This document shows positions 16,543 to 25,310 of a stretch of 64,000 nucleotides of DNA, one piece after another. The stretch is from Hallerella sp963660435 (GTDB lineage: Bacteria > Fibrobacterota > Fibrobacteria > Fibrobacterales > Fibrobacteraceae). The notes under the pieces were generated by a model. It was not told the DNA's origin. It did no database searches and saw nothing but the letters and a program-made list of their open reading frames with translations. The stretch's first letter is position 1, and each line of letters opens with the position of its first letter. The DNA lies in the NCBI GenBank assembly GCA_963660435.1, contig CAVKYI010000008.1, forward strand, positions 1-64,000, written 5' to 3'. The translations under genes and the position numbers were made by a program.

Positions 16543-18003
16543 ATGGAATACAAAGTCAAGGATTTAAATCTCGCGGTCGAAGGCCGCAAGGAACTGGACC
16601 TCGCCGAAACGGAAATGCCCGGTCTGATGGCGCTCCGCAAGGAATACGAAGGAAAGTTCCCGCTCAAGGGCGCGCGCATCATGGGAAGCCTCCACATGAC
16701 CGTACAGACGGCGATTCTCATCGAAACGCTCACGGAACTCGGCGCGGACGTGCGCTGGGTAAGCTGCAACATTTTCAGCACGCAGGACAACGCGGCGGCA
16801 GCCGTAGTCGTCGGCAAGAAAGGAACGATCGAAACTCCCAAGGGAACGTCCGTATTCGCCTGGAAGGGCGAAACGCTCGAAGAATACTGGGAAAACACGG
16901 CAAAGGCTCTCGTTTGGCCCGACGGCGAAGGTCCCGATCTGATAGTCGATGACGGCGGAGACGCGACGATGATGGTCGTCCGCGGCGCGGAATTCGAAGA
17001 CGCGGGGCAGGTTCCCGTATTCAACCCCGAGACGGATTCCGAGGAATGGGGCGCATTCCTTTCCGTCGTCCGCAAGGAAATCGAAAAGGACCCGAAGCGT
17101 TTCACGAAGCTCCGCGCAAAGATCAAGGGCGTTTCCGAAGAGACGACCACCGGCGTCCACCGCCTCTACGAAATGGCTCGCGACGGACGCTTGCCGTTTG
17201 CCGCCATCAACGTGAACGATTCCGTCACCAAGTCCAAGTTCGACAACCTCTACGGCTGTCGTCATTCGCTCATCGACGGTCTCAACCGCGCAACGGACGT
17301 GATGATGGCGGGGAAAGTCGCAGTCGTCTGCGGATACGGAGACGTGGGCAAGGGATGCGCGCAGTCGCTCCGCGGACAGGGCGCTCGCGTCATCGTCACG
17401 GAAATAGACCCGATTTGCGCCCTCCAGGCCGCCATGGAAGGCTACGAAGTCAAGACTCTCGACGAAGTCGTCTCGCTCGCGGACATCTTCGTCACGACGA
17501 CAGGAAACCTGGGAATCATTTCCGCAGCCCAGATGGGCAAGATGAAGAACCGCGCCATCGTCGGAAACATCGGGCATTTCGACAACGAAATCGACATGGC
17601 GGGCCTCGCCAAGGTTCCCGGCATCAAGAAGAACAACATCAAGCCGCAATACGACGAATGGATCTTCCCCGACGGGCACAGCGTACTCGTTCTCGCCGAA
17701 GGCCGTCTCCTGAACCTGGGCTGCGCCACGGGACACCCGAGTTTCGTGATGAGCGCAAGCTTCACCAACCAGACAATCGCGCAGGTCGATCTGTGGCTCT
17801 CCGCAACCGGAAAGCCCACGGCAAGCGGCTACAGCTACGAAAAGGGAAAAGTCTATCGTCTGCCGATGATTCTCGACGAAAAGGTCGCGCGGCTGCACCT
17901 CGAAAAGCTCGGCGTTCACCTTTCGACGCTTCGCAAGGAACAGGCGGACTACATCGGCGTGAAAGTCGAGGGTCCCTACAAGCCGGAATTCTACCGCTAC
18001 TGA
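16543..18003 (+). CDS. ahcY: S-adenosylhomocysteine hydrolase
   Basis: A 486-residue NAD-dependent enzyme that splits S-adenosylhomocysteine to adenosine and homocysteine in the methyl cycle. Visible motifs are GSLHMTVQTA, SCNIFSTQDNAAAA, VCGYGDVGKG (NAD-binding) and the C-terminal LGVHLSTLRKEQADYIGVKVEGPYK region with the terminal YRY. It is longer than the roughly 430-residue core because it carries the insert common to many bacterial AhcYs. GAGG precedes the ATG. The 164-base leader shows no convincing SAH riboswitch. Confidence 0.96.
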   Translation: MEYKVKDLNLAVEGRKELDLAETEMPGLMALRKEYEGKFPLKGARIMGSLHMTVQTAILIETLTELGADVRWVSCNIFSTQDNAAAAVVVGKKGTIETPKGTSVFAWKGETLEEYWENTAKALVWPDGEGPDLIVDDGGDATMMVVRGAEFEDAGQVPVFNPETDSEEWGAFLSVVRKEIEKDPKRFTKLRAKIKGVSEETTTGVHRLYEMARDGRLPFAAINVNDSVTKSKFDNLYGCRHSLIDGLNRATDVMMAGKVAVVCGYGDVGKGCAQSLRGQGARVIVTEIDPICALQAAMEGYEVKTLDEVVSLADIFVTTTGNLGIISAAQMGKMKNRAIVGNIGHFDNEIDMAGLAKVPGIKKNNIKPQYDEWIFPDGHSVLVLAEGRLLNLGCATGHPSFVMSASFTNQTIAQVDLWLSATGKPTASGYSYEKGKVYRLPMILDEKVARLHLEKLGVHLSTLRKEQADYIGVKVEGPYKPEFYRY

Positions 18004-18027
18004 TTTCGTCCTCTTTCGGAAATCCAG

Positions 18028-18059
18028 AAAGTTCCACGCCATATGCGCGGAACTTTTTT
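18028..18059 (+). terminator. Terminator of ahcY
   Basis: The hairpin AAAGTTCC...GGAACTTT with an inner CGC/GCG extension runs straight into TTTTTT, 25 bases after the ahcY stop. Confidence 0.85.
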
Positions 18060-18075
18060 CGTTGGAGCGAGCAGC

Positions 18076-18102
18076 AAAAAACCCGGCATTCGCCGGGTTT
18101 TT
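18076..18102. terminator. Bidirectional terminator between ahcY and the sigma gene
   Basis: CCCGGC-ATTC-GCCGGG is flanked by six A on the left and five T on the right, so it can stop transcripts from both sides. On the minus strand it follows the sigma-factor gene. Confidence 0.85.
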
Positions 18103-18130
18103 CGAAAGGAGAGAGAGTTTCTAGAAAATA

Positions 18131-18955
18131 TCAGGCGGCGTCAAGGACCTTGTCTATCTTTGTCGTGCGCAGCTTGGCGAGAGCCTTTTCCTTTACCTGG
18201 CGCACGCGTTCCTTCGACAGTCCGACCATCTTGCCGATTTCCTTCAGGTTCAGGTCCGCGTCCATGTCTAGCCCGTAGTAGAGGCCGATTACGCGATGTT
18301 CCTGGTCGGTCAGGTTTTCCTTGAGCAAAATATCGAGTGAAGCCTGTTCGCCGTTCTTTGCCGCAAGCGCATCCGTCGCGTCGCTCGAAGAGGCGAGACA
18401 GTCTCCGAGCGTCATGTCGCCATCGTCGCCGACCGGAGAATCGAGCGAAGTCGTGTGGGAACCCATCATCAGGATTTTCTCTATATCCTTCGCCTTGTAG
18501 CGGCTTTCGCCTTCGAGACTTTCCGGGTCGATCGTCATCTGGCCTCCGATGACCTGGCGGGTCGTCGTCGCGGCACGGTTAAAGCGCCGAAGCACGAGTT
18601 CCTTTTCCGCGCTGATGCGTACAAGGCGCGCCTTTTCGGAAATCGCACGGGTGATATTCTGACGAATCCACCAGACCGCGTAGCTGATGAACTTGATTTT
18701 CTGGTTCGGATCAAAACGACGGGCCGCTTCGATAAGGCCCATGTTGCCTTCGTTGATAAGTTCGTTTACGTCTAGGCCCTGGCCCTTGTAGAGATTCGCG
18801 ATGTTCACGACAAACTTTAGATTGGACTTGACAAGGAGATCCTGCGCGCGACGATTTCCCTTGGCGGCAAGCTGGATCAAGATTTTTTCCTGTTCACGGG
18901 AGAGGAGCGGATACTTGGAGATGTCATTCAAGTATTGAAAGTAAATGGAATTCAT
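18131..18955 (-). CDS. Sigma-70 family factor, RpoD/SigA type
   Basis: A 274-residue sigma factor lacking region 1.1. Region 1.2 (YLNDISKYPLLSREQE), region 2 (GNMGLIEAARRFDP, FISYAVWWIRQNITRAI), a short region 3 and region 4 (LKEIGKMVGLSKERVRQVKEKALAKLR) are all visible. Primary sigma factors of the Bacteroidetes/Fibrobacteres group are similarly short, so this could be the housekeeping factor. It is monocistronic. A seven-base-pair hairpin lies in its leader (18979-18999). Confidence 0.9.
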   Translation of the reverse strand: MNSIYFQYLNDISKYPLLSREQEKILIQLAAKGNRRAQDLLVKSNLKFVVNIANLYKGQGLDVNELINEGNMGLIEAARRFDPNQKIKFISYAVWWIRQNITRAISEKARLVRISAEKELVLRRFNRAATTTRQVIGGQMTIDPESLEGESRYKAKDIEKILMMGSHTTSLDSPVGDDGDMTLGDCLASSSDATDALAAKNGEQASLDILLKENLTDQEHRVIGLYYGLDMDADLNLKEIGKMVGLSKERVRQVKEKALAKLRTTKIDKVLDAA

Positions 18956-18978
18956 CTGAAGTTACCTCTTTTTTTTGT

Positions 18979-18999
18979 CGTAGCGTTCCTTTCGCTACG
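18979..18999 (-). promoter_or_regulatory. Stem-loop in the leader of the sigma gene
   Basis: CGTAGCG and CGCTACG pair perfectly around a seven-base loop. On the transcript it is followed by an A-rich stretch and GAGGT before the ATG at 18955. It could stabilise the mRNA or affect translation; there is no T-run, so it is not a terminator. Confidence 0.4.
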
Positions 19000-19144
19000 C
19001 CTAGAAATATAAAGCCTCGCTTTTTTCCAAGTGTCAGAAACAACCTTCGTTTTGGCAAAACATTCATCGTCTTTCCGTCTCCATTTATCGACATTTTGTC
19101 ATTTTTTTGTCATTTTCGGGGAAAAAGTCCCTATATTGGGGGAT

Positions 19145-20320
19145 ATGGAAAACGTGATGCGCCAAGAGAAGCTGTCCCTGAGCGATTTTGAAAATCTAAA
19201 CGCGGTCAATACGCAGTTCGGCGGACGCGTACCAAACTGGCTTTGCGGAAAGAAGTCCCCGTCTCCAATCCTCCTGCGCGTCATGATGGCCCTCTTCTTT
19301 CTCGCCTTGGGATATGTCGCCGCATCCACCGGCATGGACGCCGAAAGCTTTTCACGAAAAAAGATCATCGCCGCGCTCATCGCCGCGTCTAACGTCCTAC
19401 TGGGATTTTTCCTAAACCAGCTGGTTTTCATTCCGCGATTCTTCTTCAAGAAGCGCTTTGTCGCCTTCGCGCTCTTCAATTTTCTCTTTATGATCGAAGC
19501 GTCAATGCTCCAGGACTTCTTTGTCTATTGGGTGTTGGGAAGGAACGGCCCCCTTTACGAGTCGATTTTTGGACATTCGCCAATCGGGAACACCATTGTC
19601 ATTCTTCTGGTTTTCCTTTCGCTCACCATTATCGTCTGCGCGTTCAATGTCCTGTTCCGTCTCGGAGGAATCCATGCCCGCGACGCTTACCTGAAACGCA
19701 TCCAGGAAAACTTCTACCTGCAGGCGGACCTCGCCTTTCTCAAGCAGCAGCTGTCGCCGCACTTTCTTTTCAACACGCTGAACAACATCACCGCCCTGGT
19801 CGATATCGACCCGAAGCTCGCCCAGAAATCGATGATCCAGCTGTCTTCGGTTTTGCGGCAAATCCTGAACGAATCAAAGGAACGGGAAGTCCCGCTTTCG
19901 CAAGAACTGGACGTGCTTTCAAAATACTGCGAGCTGGAAAAATTGCGATTCGGAAGCAATATGGACTTTTCGCTAAAAACGAGCGTGGAAAAACCCGACA
20001 CGAAAATCGCGCCGCTCTTGATAATGCCCTTGATCGAGAACGCGATGAAATACGGCGTCCACCCGAGCAATCCCTGCTTCATTTCCATCGACATTTCGGA
20101 AGTTCAGAACAAATTAACATGCCGCGTAAGGAATTCCGTTTCGCCGCAGACCGCTTCGACGAAGGTGAGCAGCGGAATCGGGCTTTCCAACCTGATGCGA
20201 CGCCTGAACATGTGCTATCCGGGGAAATATACCTACGTCACGGATTCCACGGAAAATTCATACGCCTGCGAACTGCAACTCGACCTGACGGAACCGATGA
20301 AAATGGGAAGTTTTAGCTAG
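19145..20320 (+). CDS. LytS/YehU-type sensor histidine kinase
   Basis: A 391-residue membrane kinase. Four or five hydrophobic segments lie between about residues 40 and 180, followed by the His_kinase domain with LSPHFLFNTLNNI (phosphorylated His) and an ATPase lid containing MPLIENAMKYG. Such kinases normally pair with a LytTR response regulator, but none is adjacent. I chose MENVM at 19145; the longer frame covers the promoter region (TATATT at about 19131). It converges with the next gene. Confidence 0.85.
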   Translation: MENVMRQEKLSLSDFENLNAVNTQFGGRVPNWLCGKKSPSPILLRVMMALFFLALGYVAASTGMDAESFSRKKIIAALIAASNVLLGFFLNQLVFIPRFFFKKRFVAFALFNFLFMIEASMLQDFFVYWVLGRNGPLYESIFGHSPIGNTIVILLVFLSLTIIVCAFNVLFRLGGIHARDAYLKRIQENFYLQADLAFLKQQLSPHFLFNTLNNITALVDIDPKLAQKSMIQLSSVLRQILNESKEREVPLSQELDVLSKYCELEKLRFGSNMDFSLKTSVEKPDTKIAPLLIMPLIENAMKYGVHPSNPCFISIDISEVQNKLTCRVRNSVSPQTASTKVSSGIGLSNLMRRLNMCYPGKYTYVTDSTENSYACELQLDLTEPMKMGSFS

Positions 20321-20337
20321 GCGGTTTTCCGATTGGA

Positions 20338-21243
20338 TTATTTCAACAGCAGACTTTGCCCGCCCAGTTTTAAAACCGCGGGCAACTGCGGAACTTGAAG
20401 ATTTTCACCAGCATTCAAAATTCCAAATCTTAACAAGACACCGTTGATATCGAAAAGCCGATAGACCGTTGGACGTGTAAGACCTTCGACGGTAAATTGA
20501 CGAAAGGCGATTTGACGCACCTTCAAGCGAGAAGGAACGATTCCATTCGGAAGGGAAACGGTCCCGCTACAAGTCCCCAAGGAACCGAACTTTACCAGTT
20601 TAAATTCACCCGAATCTCCAGAATCTCCCGAGAACAACAGGTAAACCGCTGCCGTTTTGGCAAGGATTTCTTCTTTGGTTACGCTGGGTCCCCAACTTTC
20701 AAATTTGAATTCACTCCACGGAATATCGACTACAACCATTGCATCCGAGCGGCTTATCTCCGCTTCAAGATTATTTTCGTAAGATGAAGATCCATCGGAT
20801 TCACTTTTCAGTTTCAATAAAAATTTCACGGAAGTCTGATATTCCAGGCAAAATCCCTCCCAGCCAGAAATATCGCCCCCTTCTTGTTCCGAATTCCAAA
20901 TATTAAATCCAATTCCGACATACGGCTTTCCAGAAATCATTTCTCCGTCAGGGGCAGGCCCGCCAAGAATCATTTTTCCCTGGATACTTTGATAAGCCTT
21001 GACCATCTGCCCAAAGAAATCCCCAAGTTCGTTTTCCTTTATATCCGAAGGCCACTCCCAAGAAGAATTTCCGTCGCTAAAAGCGTACCAATACCCAGAC
21101 GATTCATCAGCAGAACCCGTGATGCCCCGTCCCACCGAATCCATCGAAGCATCCCATAAAAACGGTTCCTTCGCTTCATACGCCCCGAGAACTATAGGAA
21201 TAAAAAGCGTCAGAATGGAAGCTTTGCATGTTTTCAATTCCAT
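20338..21243 (-). CDS. Secreted carbohydrate-binding-like protein
   Basis: A 301-residue exported protein beginning MELKTCKAS with a signal peptide to about residue 22. The body has a jelly-roll style pattern (FLWDASMDSVG, YWYAFSDGN, GWEGFCLEYQ, VVVDIPWSEFKF) like carbohydrate-binding modules attached to cellulases, followed by a C-terminal segment (VYRLFDINGVLLRFG) like the sorting or tail domains of secreted glycanases in this group. No catalytic domain is present. Binding specificity is inferred only. Confidence 0.6.
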   Translation of the reverse strand: MELKTCKASILTLFIPIVLGAYEAKEPFLWDASMDSVGRGITGSADESSGYWYAFSDGNSSWEWPSDIKENELGDFFGQMVKAYQSIQGKMILGGPAPDGEMISGKPYVGIGFNIWNSEQEGGDISGWEGFCLEYQTSVKFLLKLKSESDGSSSYENNLEAEISRSDAMVVVDIPWSEFKFESWGPSVTKEEILAKTAAVYLLFSGDSGDSGEFKLVKFGSLGTCSGTVSLPNGIVPSRLKVRQIAFRQFTVEGLTRPTVYRLFDINGVLLRFGILNAGENLQVPQLPAVLKLGGQSLLLK

Positions 21244-21289
21244 ATTTACCCCAAACAAAGGTTTACTTCCAATATAACTTTTCCCTGTC

Positions 21290-21323
21290 AAAACGCAAGA
21301 ATGCCCCGGCACGCCGGGGCATT
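21290..21323 (-). terminator. Hairpin after rplT
   Basis: AATGCCCCGGC-AC-GCCGGGGCATT is a perfect 11-bp stem starting 24 bases beyond the rplT stop. On the minus strand it is followed by a mixed T-containing stretch rather than a clean T-run. Confidence 0.6.
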
Positions 21324-21346
21324 CTTCGAGAACCTTTTCTCTTCGG

Positions 21347-21700
21347 TTAAGCCTGAGCCTTCACCTGCGCGACGACGGCGGCAAATGCTTCCGGTTCGCT
21401 CACGGCGAGATCGGCAAGGACCTTGCGGTTGATGCTGATGTTCGCCTTGGACAGCAAGTGGATGAACTGGCTGTAGCTCAAGTCAAATTCACGCACCGCA
21501 GCGTTGAGACGGGTGATCCACAGGGAGCGGAAAGCGCCCTTCTTGTCGCGACGATGAGCGTATGCGTATTGGCCTGCATGGGCGACGGCTTCTTTCGCAA
21601 GGCGAAGATTCGACTTGCGGCGTCCGTAGTAACCCTTGGCAGCCTTGAGAATGTTCTTGCGGCGGGCGCGAGAAGGAACTCTAGTCTTGGAACGTGGCAT
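21347..21700 (-). CDS. rplT: 50S ribosomal protein L20
   Basis: A 117-residue protein of standard length. RKNILKAAKGYYGRRKSNLRLA and GAFRSLWITRLNAA are L20 hallmarks. It binds 23S rRNA early in assembly and in many bacteria represses the infC-rpmI-rplT operon. It follows rpmI by 14 bases. Confidence 0.97.
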   Translation of the reverse strand: MPRSKTRVPSRARRKNILKAAKGYYGRRKSNLRLAKEAVAHAGQYAYAHRRDKKGAFRSLWITRLNAAVREFDLSYSQFIHLLSKANISINRKVLADLAVSEPEAFAAVVAQVKAQA

Positions 21701-21714
21701 TCTTACCTCTCCTG

Positions 21715-21912
21715 TTAAGCTTTGACAAGCAGACGCTTGACTCTGTATTCATCGGATTTCTTGATGGTTCCGGCCTTGCGCAGATTGCGCTTGCGCTTAG
21801 TCGTCATCTTGGTAAGAATGTGGCGCAGACCAGCGCGCTTGAACTTCACGTGGCCGCTGCCGGTCACGCGGAAGCGCTTCTTGGCACCACCGTGCGTTTT
21901 CATCTTAGGCAT
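21715..21912 (-). CDS. rpmI: 50S ribosomal protein L35
   Basis: A 65-residue protein (MPKMKTHGGAKKRFRVTGSG), standard length and sequence for L35. Its start overlaps the 3' end of infC by eight bases, which favours coupled translation. Confidence 0.96.
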   Translation of the reverse strand: MPKMKTHGGAKKRFRVTGSGHVKFKRAGLRHILTKMTTKRKRNLRKAGTIKKSDEYRVKRLLVKA

Positions 21913-22543
21913 TGTTTACCTCTTGGGTTTGTTGTTTAGCCTCACCTGCTGCCTTTGGCTCGGTTGCGGGCTTTTGCGCTGCGGCCTTTTGGACTGCACC
22001 GCGCTTGGGACCGTAGATGTAGAGAAGCGTGTTCCCTTCCATCCGCGAATCCGTTTCCAATTCGCCGACATCCGCCAAGTCCTGCTTGGCGCGTTCCATC
22101 AGCCGGCGACCGTAGTCCATGTGCGCCATTTCGCGTCCACGGAACTGCATAATCAGACGGACCTTCATGCCATCTTCGAGGAAGCCGCGCATCTGCTTGA
22201 CGCGATACAGATAGTCGTTCTCCGCGGTCTTCGGGTGCATCTTGATTTCCTTGAGCTTCACGACGTGCTGCTTCGCCTTTGCCGCCTTGCTGCGCTTGAG
22301 CTGTTCGAACTTGTACTTGCCGTAGTTGATGATGCGGCAGACGGGAGGTTTCGCGTTCGGCGAGACTTCCACCAGGTCCAGTCCGGCGTCCTTTGCCATC
22401 TGCAAAGCTTTGCGCGTATCAATGATTACCTGCGAGCCGTCATCTTTCACCAAGCGGATCGGGGAGATGTGGATGGCCTCGTTGATACGGGTTCCGTCCG
22501 CGGGACGGTTCGGCATTTGCCGTAGGCGGGGATTGGGATACAA
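21905..22543 (-). CDS. infC: Translation initiation factor IF-3
   Basis: A 212-residue IF-3. The N domain has TRINEAIHISPIRLV and VEVSPNAKPPVCRIINYGKYKFE; the C domain has LKEIKMHPKTAENDYLYRV. It ends in an Ala/Lys/Gln-rich tail of about 30 residues not found in E. coli IF-3. The best start is TTG at 22543, with GAGG upstream and an in-frame TAG nine bases earlier; the next ATG (22516) has no ribosome-binding site. IF-3 genes often use rare starts for autoregulation. Confidence 0.92.
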   Translation of the reverse strand: MYPNPRLRQMPNRPADGTRINEAIHISPIRLVKDDGSQVIIDTRKALQMAKDAGLDLVEVSPNAKPPVCRIINYGKYKFEQLKRSKAAKAKQHVVKLKEIKMHPKTAENDYLYRVKQMRGFLEDGMKVRLIMQFRGREMAHMDYGRRLMERAKQDLADVGELETDSRMEGNTLLYIYGPKRGAVQKAAAQKPATEPKAAGEAKQQTQEVNNA

Positions 22544-22628
22544 GTTATGCTACCTCGTGAAGATGGTTGATTTGGCGAGAAATTTAGCAAATCTCGGGAA
22601 AAAGTTCAACTTTTCCGCAAGTTCCCCT

Positions 22629-22657
22629 TTGGAAACCGCGCTTTTTTTTGTATAATT
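22629..22657 (+). promoter_or_regulatory. Promoter of tRNA-Gly
   Basis: TTTGGA at 22629 and TATAAT at 22652 are separated by 17 bases, and the mature tRNA begins 11 bases after the -10 box. This is a textbook sigma-70 promoter. Confidence 0.8.
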
Positions 22658-22667
22658 GGTAGCGCTG

Positions 22668-22738
22668 CGGCGGTAGCTCAATGGTAGAGCTTTAGCCTTC
22701 CAAGCTAATGGTTGCCGGTTCGATCCCGGTCCGCCGCT
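22668..22738 (+). tRNA. tRNA-Gly (anticodon TCC)
   Basis: The acceptor GCGGCGG pairs with CCGCCGC. The D arm is GCTCAATGGTAGAGC, the anticodon stem-loop is TTAGCCTTCCAAGCTAA with TCC, and the T arm has GGTTCGATCC. It is 71 bases plus a non-encoded CCA, giving the 74-base length usual for glycine tRNAs. Confidence 0.96.
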
Positions 22739-22743
22739 CTAAG

Positions 22744-22769
22744 AACTCCGATTTTTCGGAGTTTTTTTG
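22744..22769 (+). terminator. Terminator of tRNA-Gly
   Basis: AACTCCGA and TCGGAGTT form an eight-base-pair stem followed by TTTTTTT, immediately after the tRNA. Confidence 0.88.
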
Positions 22770-22795
22770 TTTTTTAGGATTCCGGGAAACCTTTA

Positions 22796-22826
22796 AAAGG
22801 GAAAAACCGCCCTTGCCGGGCGGTTT
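22796..22826 (-). terminator. Terminator of the fabV lipid operon
   Basis: AAACCGCCC-TTG-CCGGGCGGTTT lies 20 bases after the fabV stop. On the minus strand the stem is followed by TTTTTCCC. Confidence 0.75.
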
Positions 22827-22845
22827 CCGCAAATCCGAAACGAGA

Positions 22846-24039
22846 CTAGATCGTGTCCATCCGTTCGACATCCTGGTCGTAGTCGATGCCTTCGATGTCA
22901 AAACCGTTCGTCGCGAGGAAGTCGTGCCGGTAGCCTTCGATATCGCCGAGTTCCGCGATGTTGTCTTCGTTCACGATCGGCATGTACTTCGCGACTTCGT
23001 CCTGGACTTTCGGATCGAGTTCCAGTTCGTCGATGCGGATGCGGTGCTCGTCGTCGGTGGGAACCGCGCGGCCCGTGTAGAGGCGTTCCGCGAAAAGGCG
23101 TTCCATCTGTTCGATGCAGCCTTCGTGCGTGCCGTTCCGCTTCATGATCTTGAAGAGGATGGAAATGTAGAGCGGAATCAGCGGAATGACCGCCGAGGAA
23201 CGCGTGACAAGCCCCTTGTTCACGGAGATGTACGCTTCGCCGTGGAGGTTTTTCGAAAGTTCCGCGTCAAGTTCGCGAGCGGTCCGTTCGATGTCCTTCT
23301 TGGCCGATCCGATGGTGCCGTCTCGGTAGATGGCGTGTGTGTAGGTCGGTCCGATGTAGGAATAGGCGACCGTCTTGACGCCTTCGGCGAGAACGCCAGC
23401 TTCGGAAAGCTGGTGAATCCAGCGCGCCCAGTCTTCACCGCCCATGACCTTTACCGTCTGGCGCTTTTCCTCTTCGTTTGCGACTTCCGCCGTGATGATG
23501 GAGAACTTGCCCGTGACGACATCCATCGTCGCCCCGGAGAACGTCTTTTCGAGAGGTTTCAGTACGCTGCGATACTTTTCGCCCGTAACCGGATCGACGC
23601 GAACCGCGCTTGCCACGCTGTAAATCACCAGGTCGAACTTTCCGAACTGCCTGGAAGCCTCGATGACCTGCTTCCGCATTTCGTCGGAGAAGGCGTCGCC
23701 GTTGAACGTTACGCAGCCGAGGCCCTTCGCCTTTGCCGCTCTATCGAAAGCCATGTTGTTATACCAGCCGGGAGTCCCGCTCTTCGATTCGGTTCCTTCC
23801 CTTTCGAACGAAACACCGATTGTGTTCGCTCCGCATTCGAAGGCCGCGGCGATTCGGCTAGCGAGTCCGTAACCGGTGGAACATCCCAGGACGAGGACAT
23901 TCTTCGGAGCGTTCGGAAGCTTGCCGCGAGAAGCCGCCTTCTTTTCCACATAGGCTATCTGGTGTTCGACTTCCTTGGCGCATCCCTTCGGATGAGCGTT
24001 GATGCAGATGTTGCTGCGAATGAGAGGCTTGATTATCAT
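22846..24039 (-). CDS. fabV: FabV-type trans-2-enoyl-ACP/CoA reductase
   Basis: A 397-residue NADH-dependent enoyl reductase, the normal FabV length. The nucleotide-binding loop is VLGCSTGYGLASRIAAAF and the catalytic Y-x8-K motif reads YRDGTIGSAK. FabV performs the last reduction of each fatty-acid elongation cycle and is naturally less sensitive to triclosan than FabI. I chose MIIKPLIR at 24039; the longer frame runs into fabF. It is the last gene of a five-gene operon and starts 17 bases after fabF. Confidence 0.93.
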   Translation of the reverse strand: MIIKPLIRSNICINAHPKGCAKEVEHQIAYVEKKAASRGKLPNAPKNVLVLGCSTGYGLASRIAAAFECGANTIGVSFEREGTESKSGTPGWYNNMAFDRAAKAKGLGCVTFNGDAFSDEMRKQVIEASRQFGKFDLVIYSVASAVRVDPVTGEKYRSVLKPLEKTFSGATMDVVTGKFSIITAEVANEEEKRQTVKVMGGEDWARWIHQLSEAGVLAEGVKTVAYSYIGPTYTHAIYRDGTIGSAKKDIERTARELDAELSKNLHGEAYISVNKGLVTRSSAVIPLIPLYISILFKIMKRNGTHEGCIEQMERLFAERLYTGRAVPTDDEHRIRIDELELDPKVQDEVAKYMPIVNEDNIAELGDIEGYRHDFLATNGFDIEGIDYDQDVERMDTI

Positions 24040-24056
24040 GGAGAATCCCCTTGAAT

Positions 24057-25307
24057 TTAATCCTTGAATTTTTTGATGATGACGACGCCGTTGTGACCGC
24101 CAAAGCCCAGGGACGCCGAGGCGGCGCAGTCGATGTTGCCCGGAACGCCTTGGTTCGGAACGTAATCCAGATCGCAAGTTTCGTCCGGATTTTCCAGGTT
24201 GACGGTCGCGGGGAAGAACGAATCCCGGATGGCGAGCGTACTGATGATCGCTTCGATGGCGCCGGCCGCGCCGACACAATGCCCGGTCATGCTCTTCGTG
24301 CTCGAAACCTTGATCTTGTAAGCGTGCTTTCCGAGCGCCGCCTTGAGCATCGCCGTTTCCGTCGAATCGTTCAAACGGGTGGAAGTTCCGTGCGCATTGT
24401 AGTAGTCGATTGTCTCCGGGGAAATTTCCGCATCGTCAATCGCCCGAAGCAAAGCCTTGGCGCAAGTTTTTCCATCAGGACGCGGGCTCGTGATATGGTA
24501 GGCGTCCGCAGAGGCTCCATAGCCGGCGAGTTCCGCGTAGATATGCGCTCCGCGAGATTTCGCGTGTTCGAGTTCCTCGAGTACGAGAATCGCGCCGCCC
24601 TCTCCCATGACAAAGCCGGAACGGTCCCTGTCAAACGGGCGAGAAGCCTTTTCGGGAGAATCGTTGAACTTGTCCGTCAGAGCGTGCATTCCGGCAAAGC
24701 TCTTGATGGAAAATTCCGTGATGCCGCTTTCCGATCCGCCGGCAAGGCACACGTCCAAGCGTCCCGAACGAATCGTGTCGAGCGCAAGCCCGAGCGCATC
24801 CGTGCCCGAGGCGCAGGCCGTCGCGATGGTCCAGGCGGAACCCGAAATTCCAAGCGCGATGGAAACGTTCGCCGCGGCTTCGTTCGGAATCAGCTCCGGC
24901 ATGGCAAGAGGCGAGGCACGGCGTTTTCCGCTTTCGATATATTTGGAAAAGGACGCGTCGATCACGTCCATCCCGGAAAGCCCGTTCCCGGCGACGATTC
25001 CCGTCTTGTCTCCGGCAAGTTCTTCTTTCGAAAGTTTCGCATCGGAAACGGCCTCGTTTGCGGCGGCGAGCAGGAACTGGGTGAAGCGTGCCATGCGACG
25101 CGCTTCCTTCGGATCGATTCCATGTTCTTCTGGCGCGAAGTTCTTGATTTCCGCGGCGATTTTCACCGGCGAGGAACTCGCGTCGAACAGGGTAATCGGT
25201 CCCACTCCGGAGGCGCCTTCCCGGATGGACTTCCACAGTTCGGGCACCGAGTTTCCGACCGGAGTGACCGCACCCATGCCCGTGATAACAACTCGTCTCT
25301 TCGTCAT
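24057..25307 (-). CDS. fabF: Beta-ketoacyl-ACP synthase II
   Basis: A 416-residue condensing enzyme. The Cys-His-His triad is visible: ATACASGTD (Cys165), NAHGTST and KSMTGHCVGAAG, and the C-terminus has SLGFGGHN. It extends acyl-ACP with malonyl-ACP. It follows the acyl-CoA synthetase by three bases. No fabD, fabG or acpP is adjacent, so this may be a second, specialised copy. Confidence 0.92.
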   Translation of the reverse strand: MTKRRVVITGMGAVTPVGNSVPELWKSIREGASGVGPITLFDASSSPVKIAAEIKNFAPEEHGIDPKEARRMARFTQFLLAAANEAVSDAKLSKEELAGDKTGIVAGNGLSGMDVIDASFSKYIESGKRRASPLAMPELIPNEAAANVSIALGISGSAWTIATACASGTDALGLALDTIRSGRLDVCLAGGSESGITEFSIKSFAGMHALTDKFNDSPEKASRPFDRDRSGFVMGEGGAILVLEELEHAKSRGAHIYAELAGYGASADAYHITSPRPDGKTCAKALLRAIDDAEISPETIDYYNAHGTSTRLNDSTETAMLKAALGKHAYKIKVSSTKSMTGHCVGAAGAIEAIISTLAIRDSFFPATVNLENPDETCDLDYVPNQGVPGNIDCAASASLGFGGHNGVVIIKKFKD

Positions 25308-25310
25308 GAA

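Noticed and set aside
16564..18042. 492-codon open frame antisense to ahcY
   Set aside because: It is a high-GC shadow of ahcY, with low-complexity Arg/Val/Asp composition and no recognisable domain.
22708..24054. 448-codon frame starting within the tRNA and antisense to fabV
   Set aside because: It begins inside tRNA-Gly and mirrors fabV; the composition is not protein-like.
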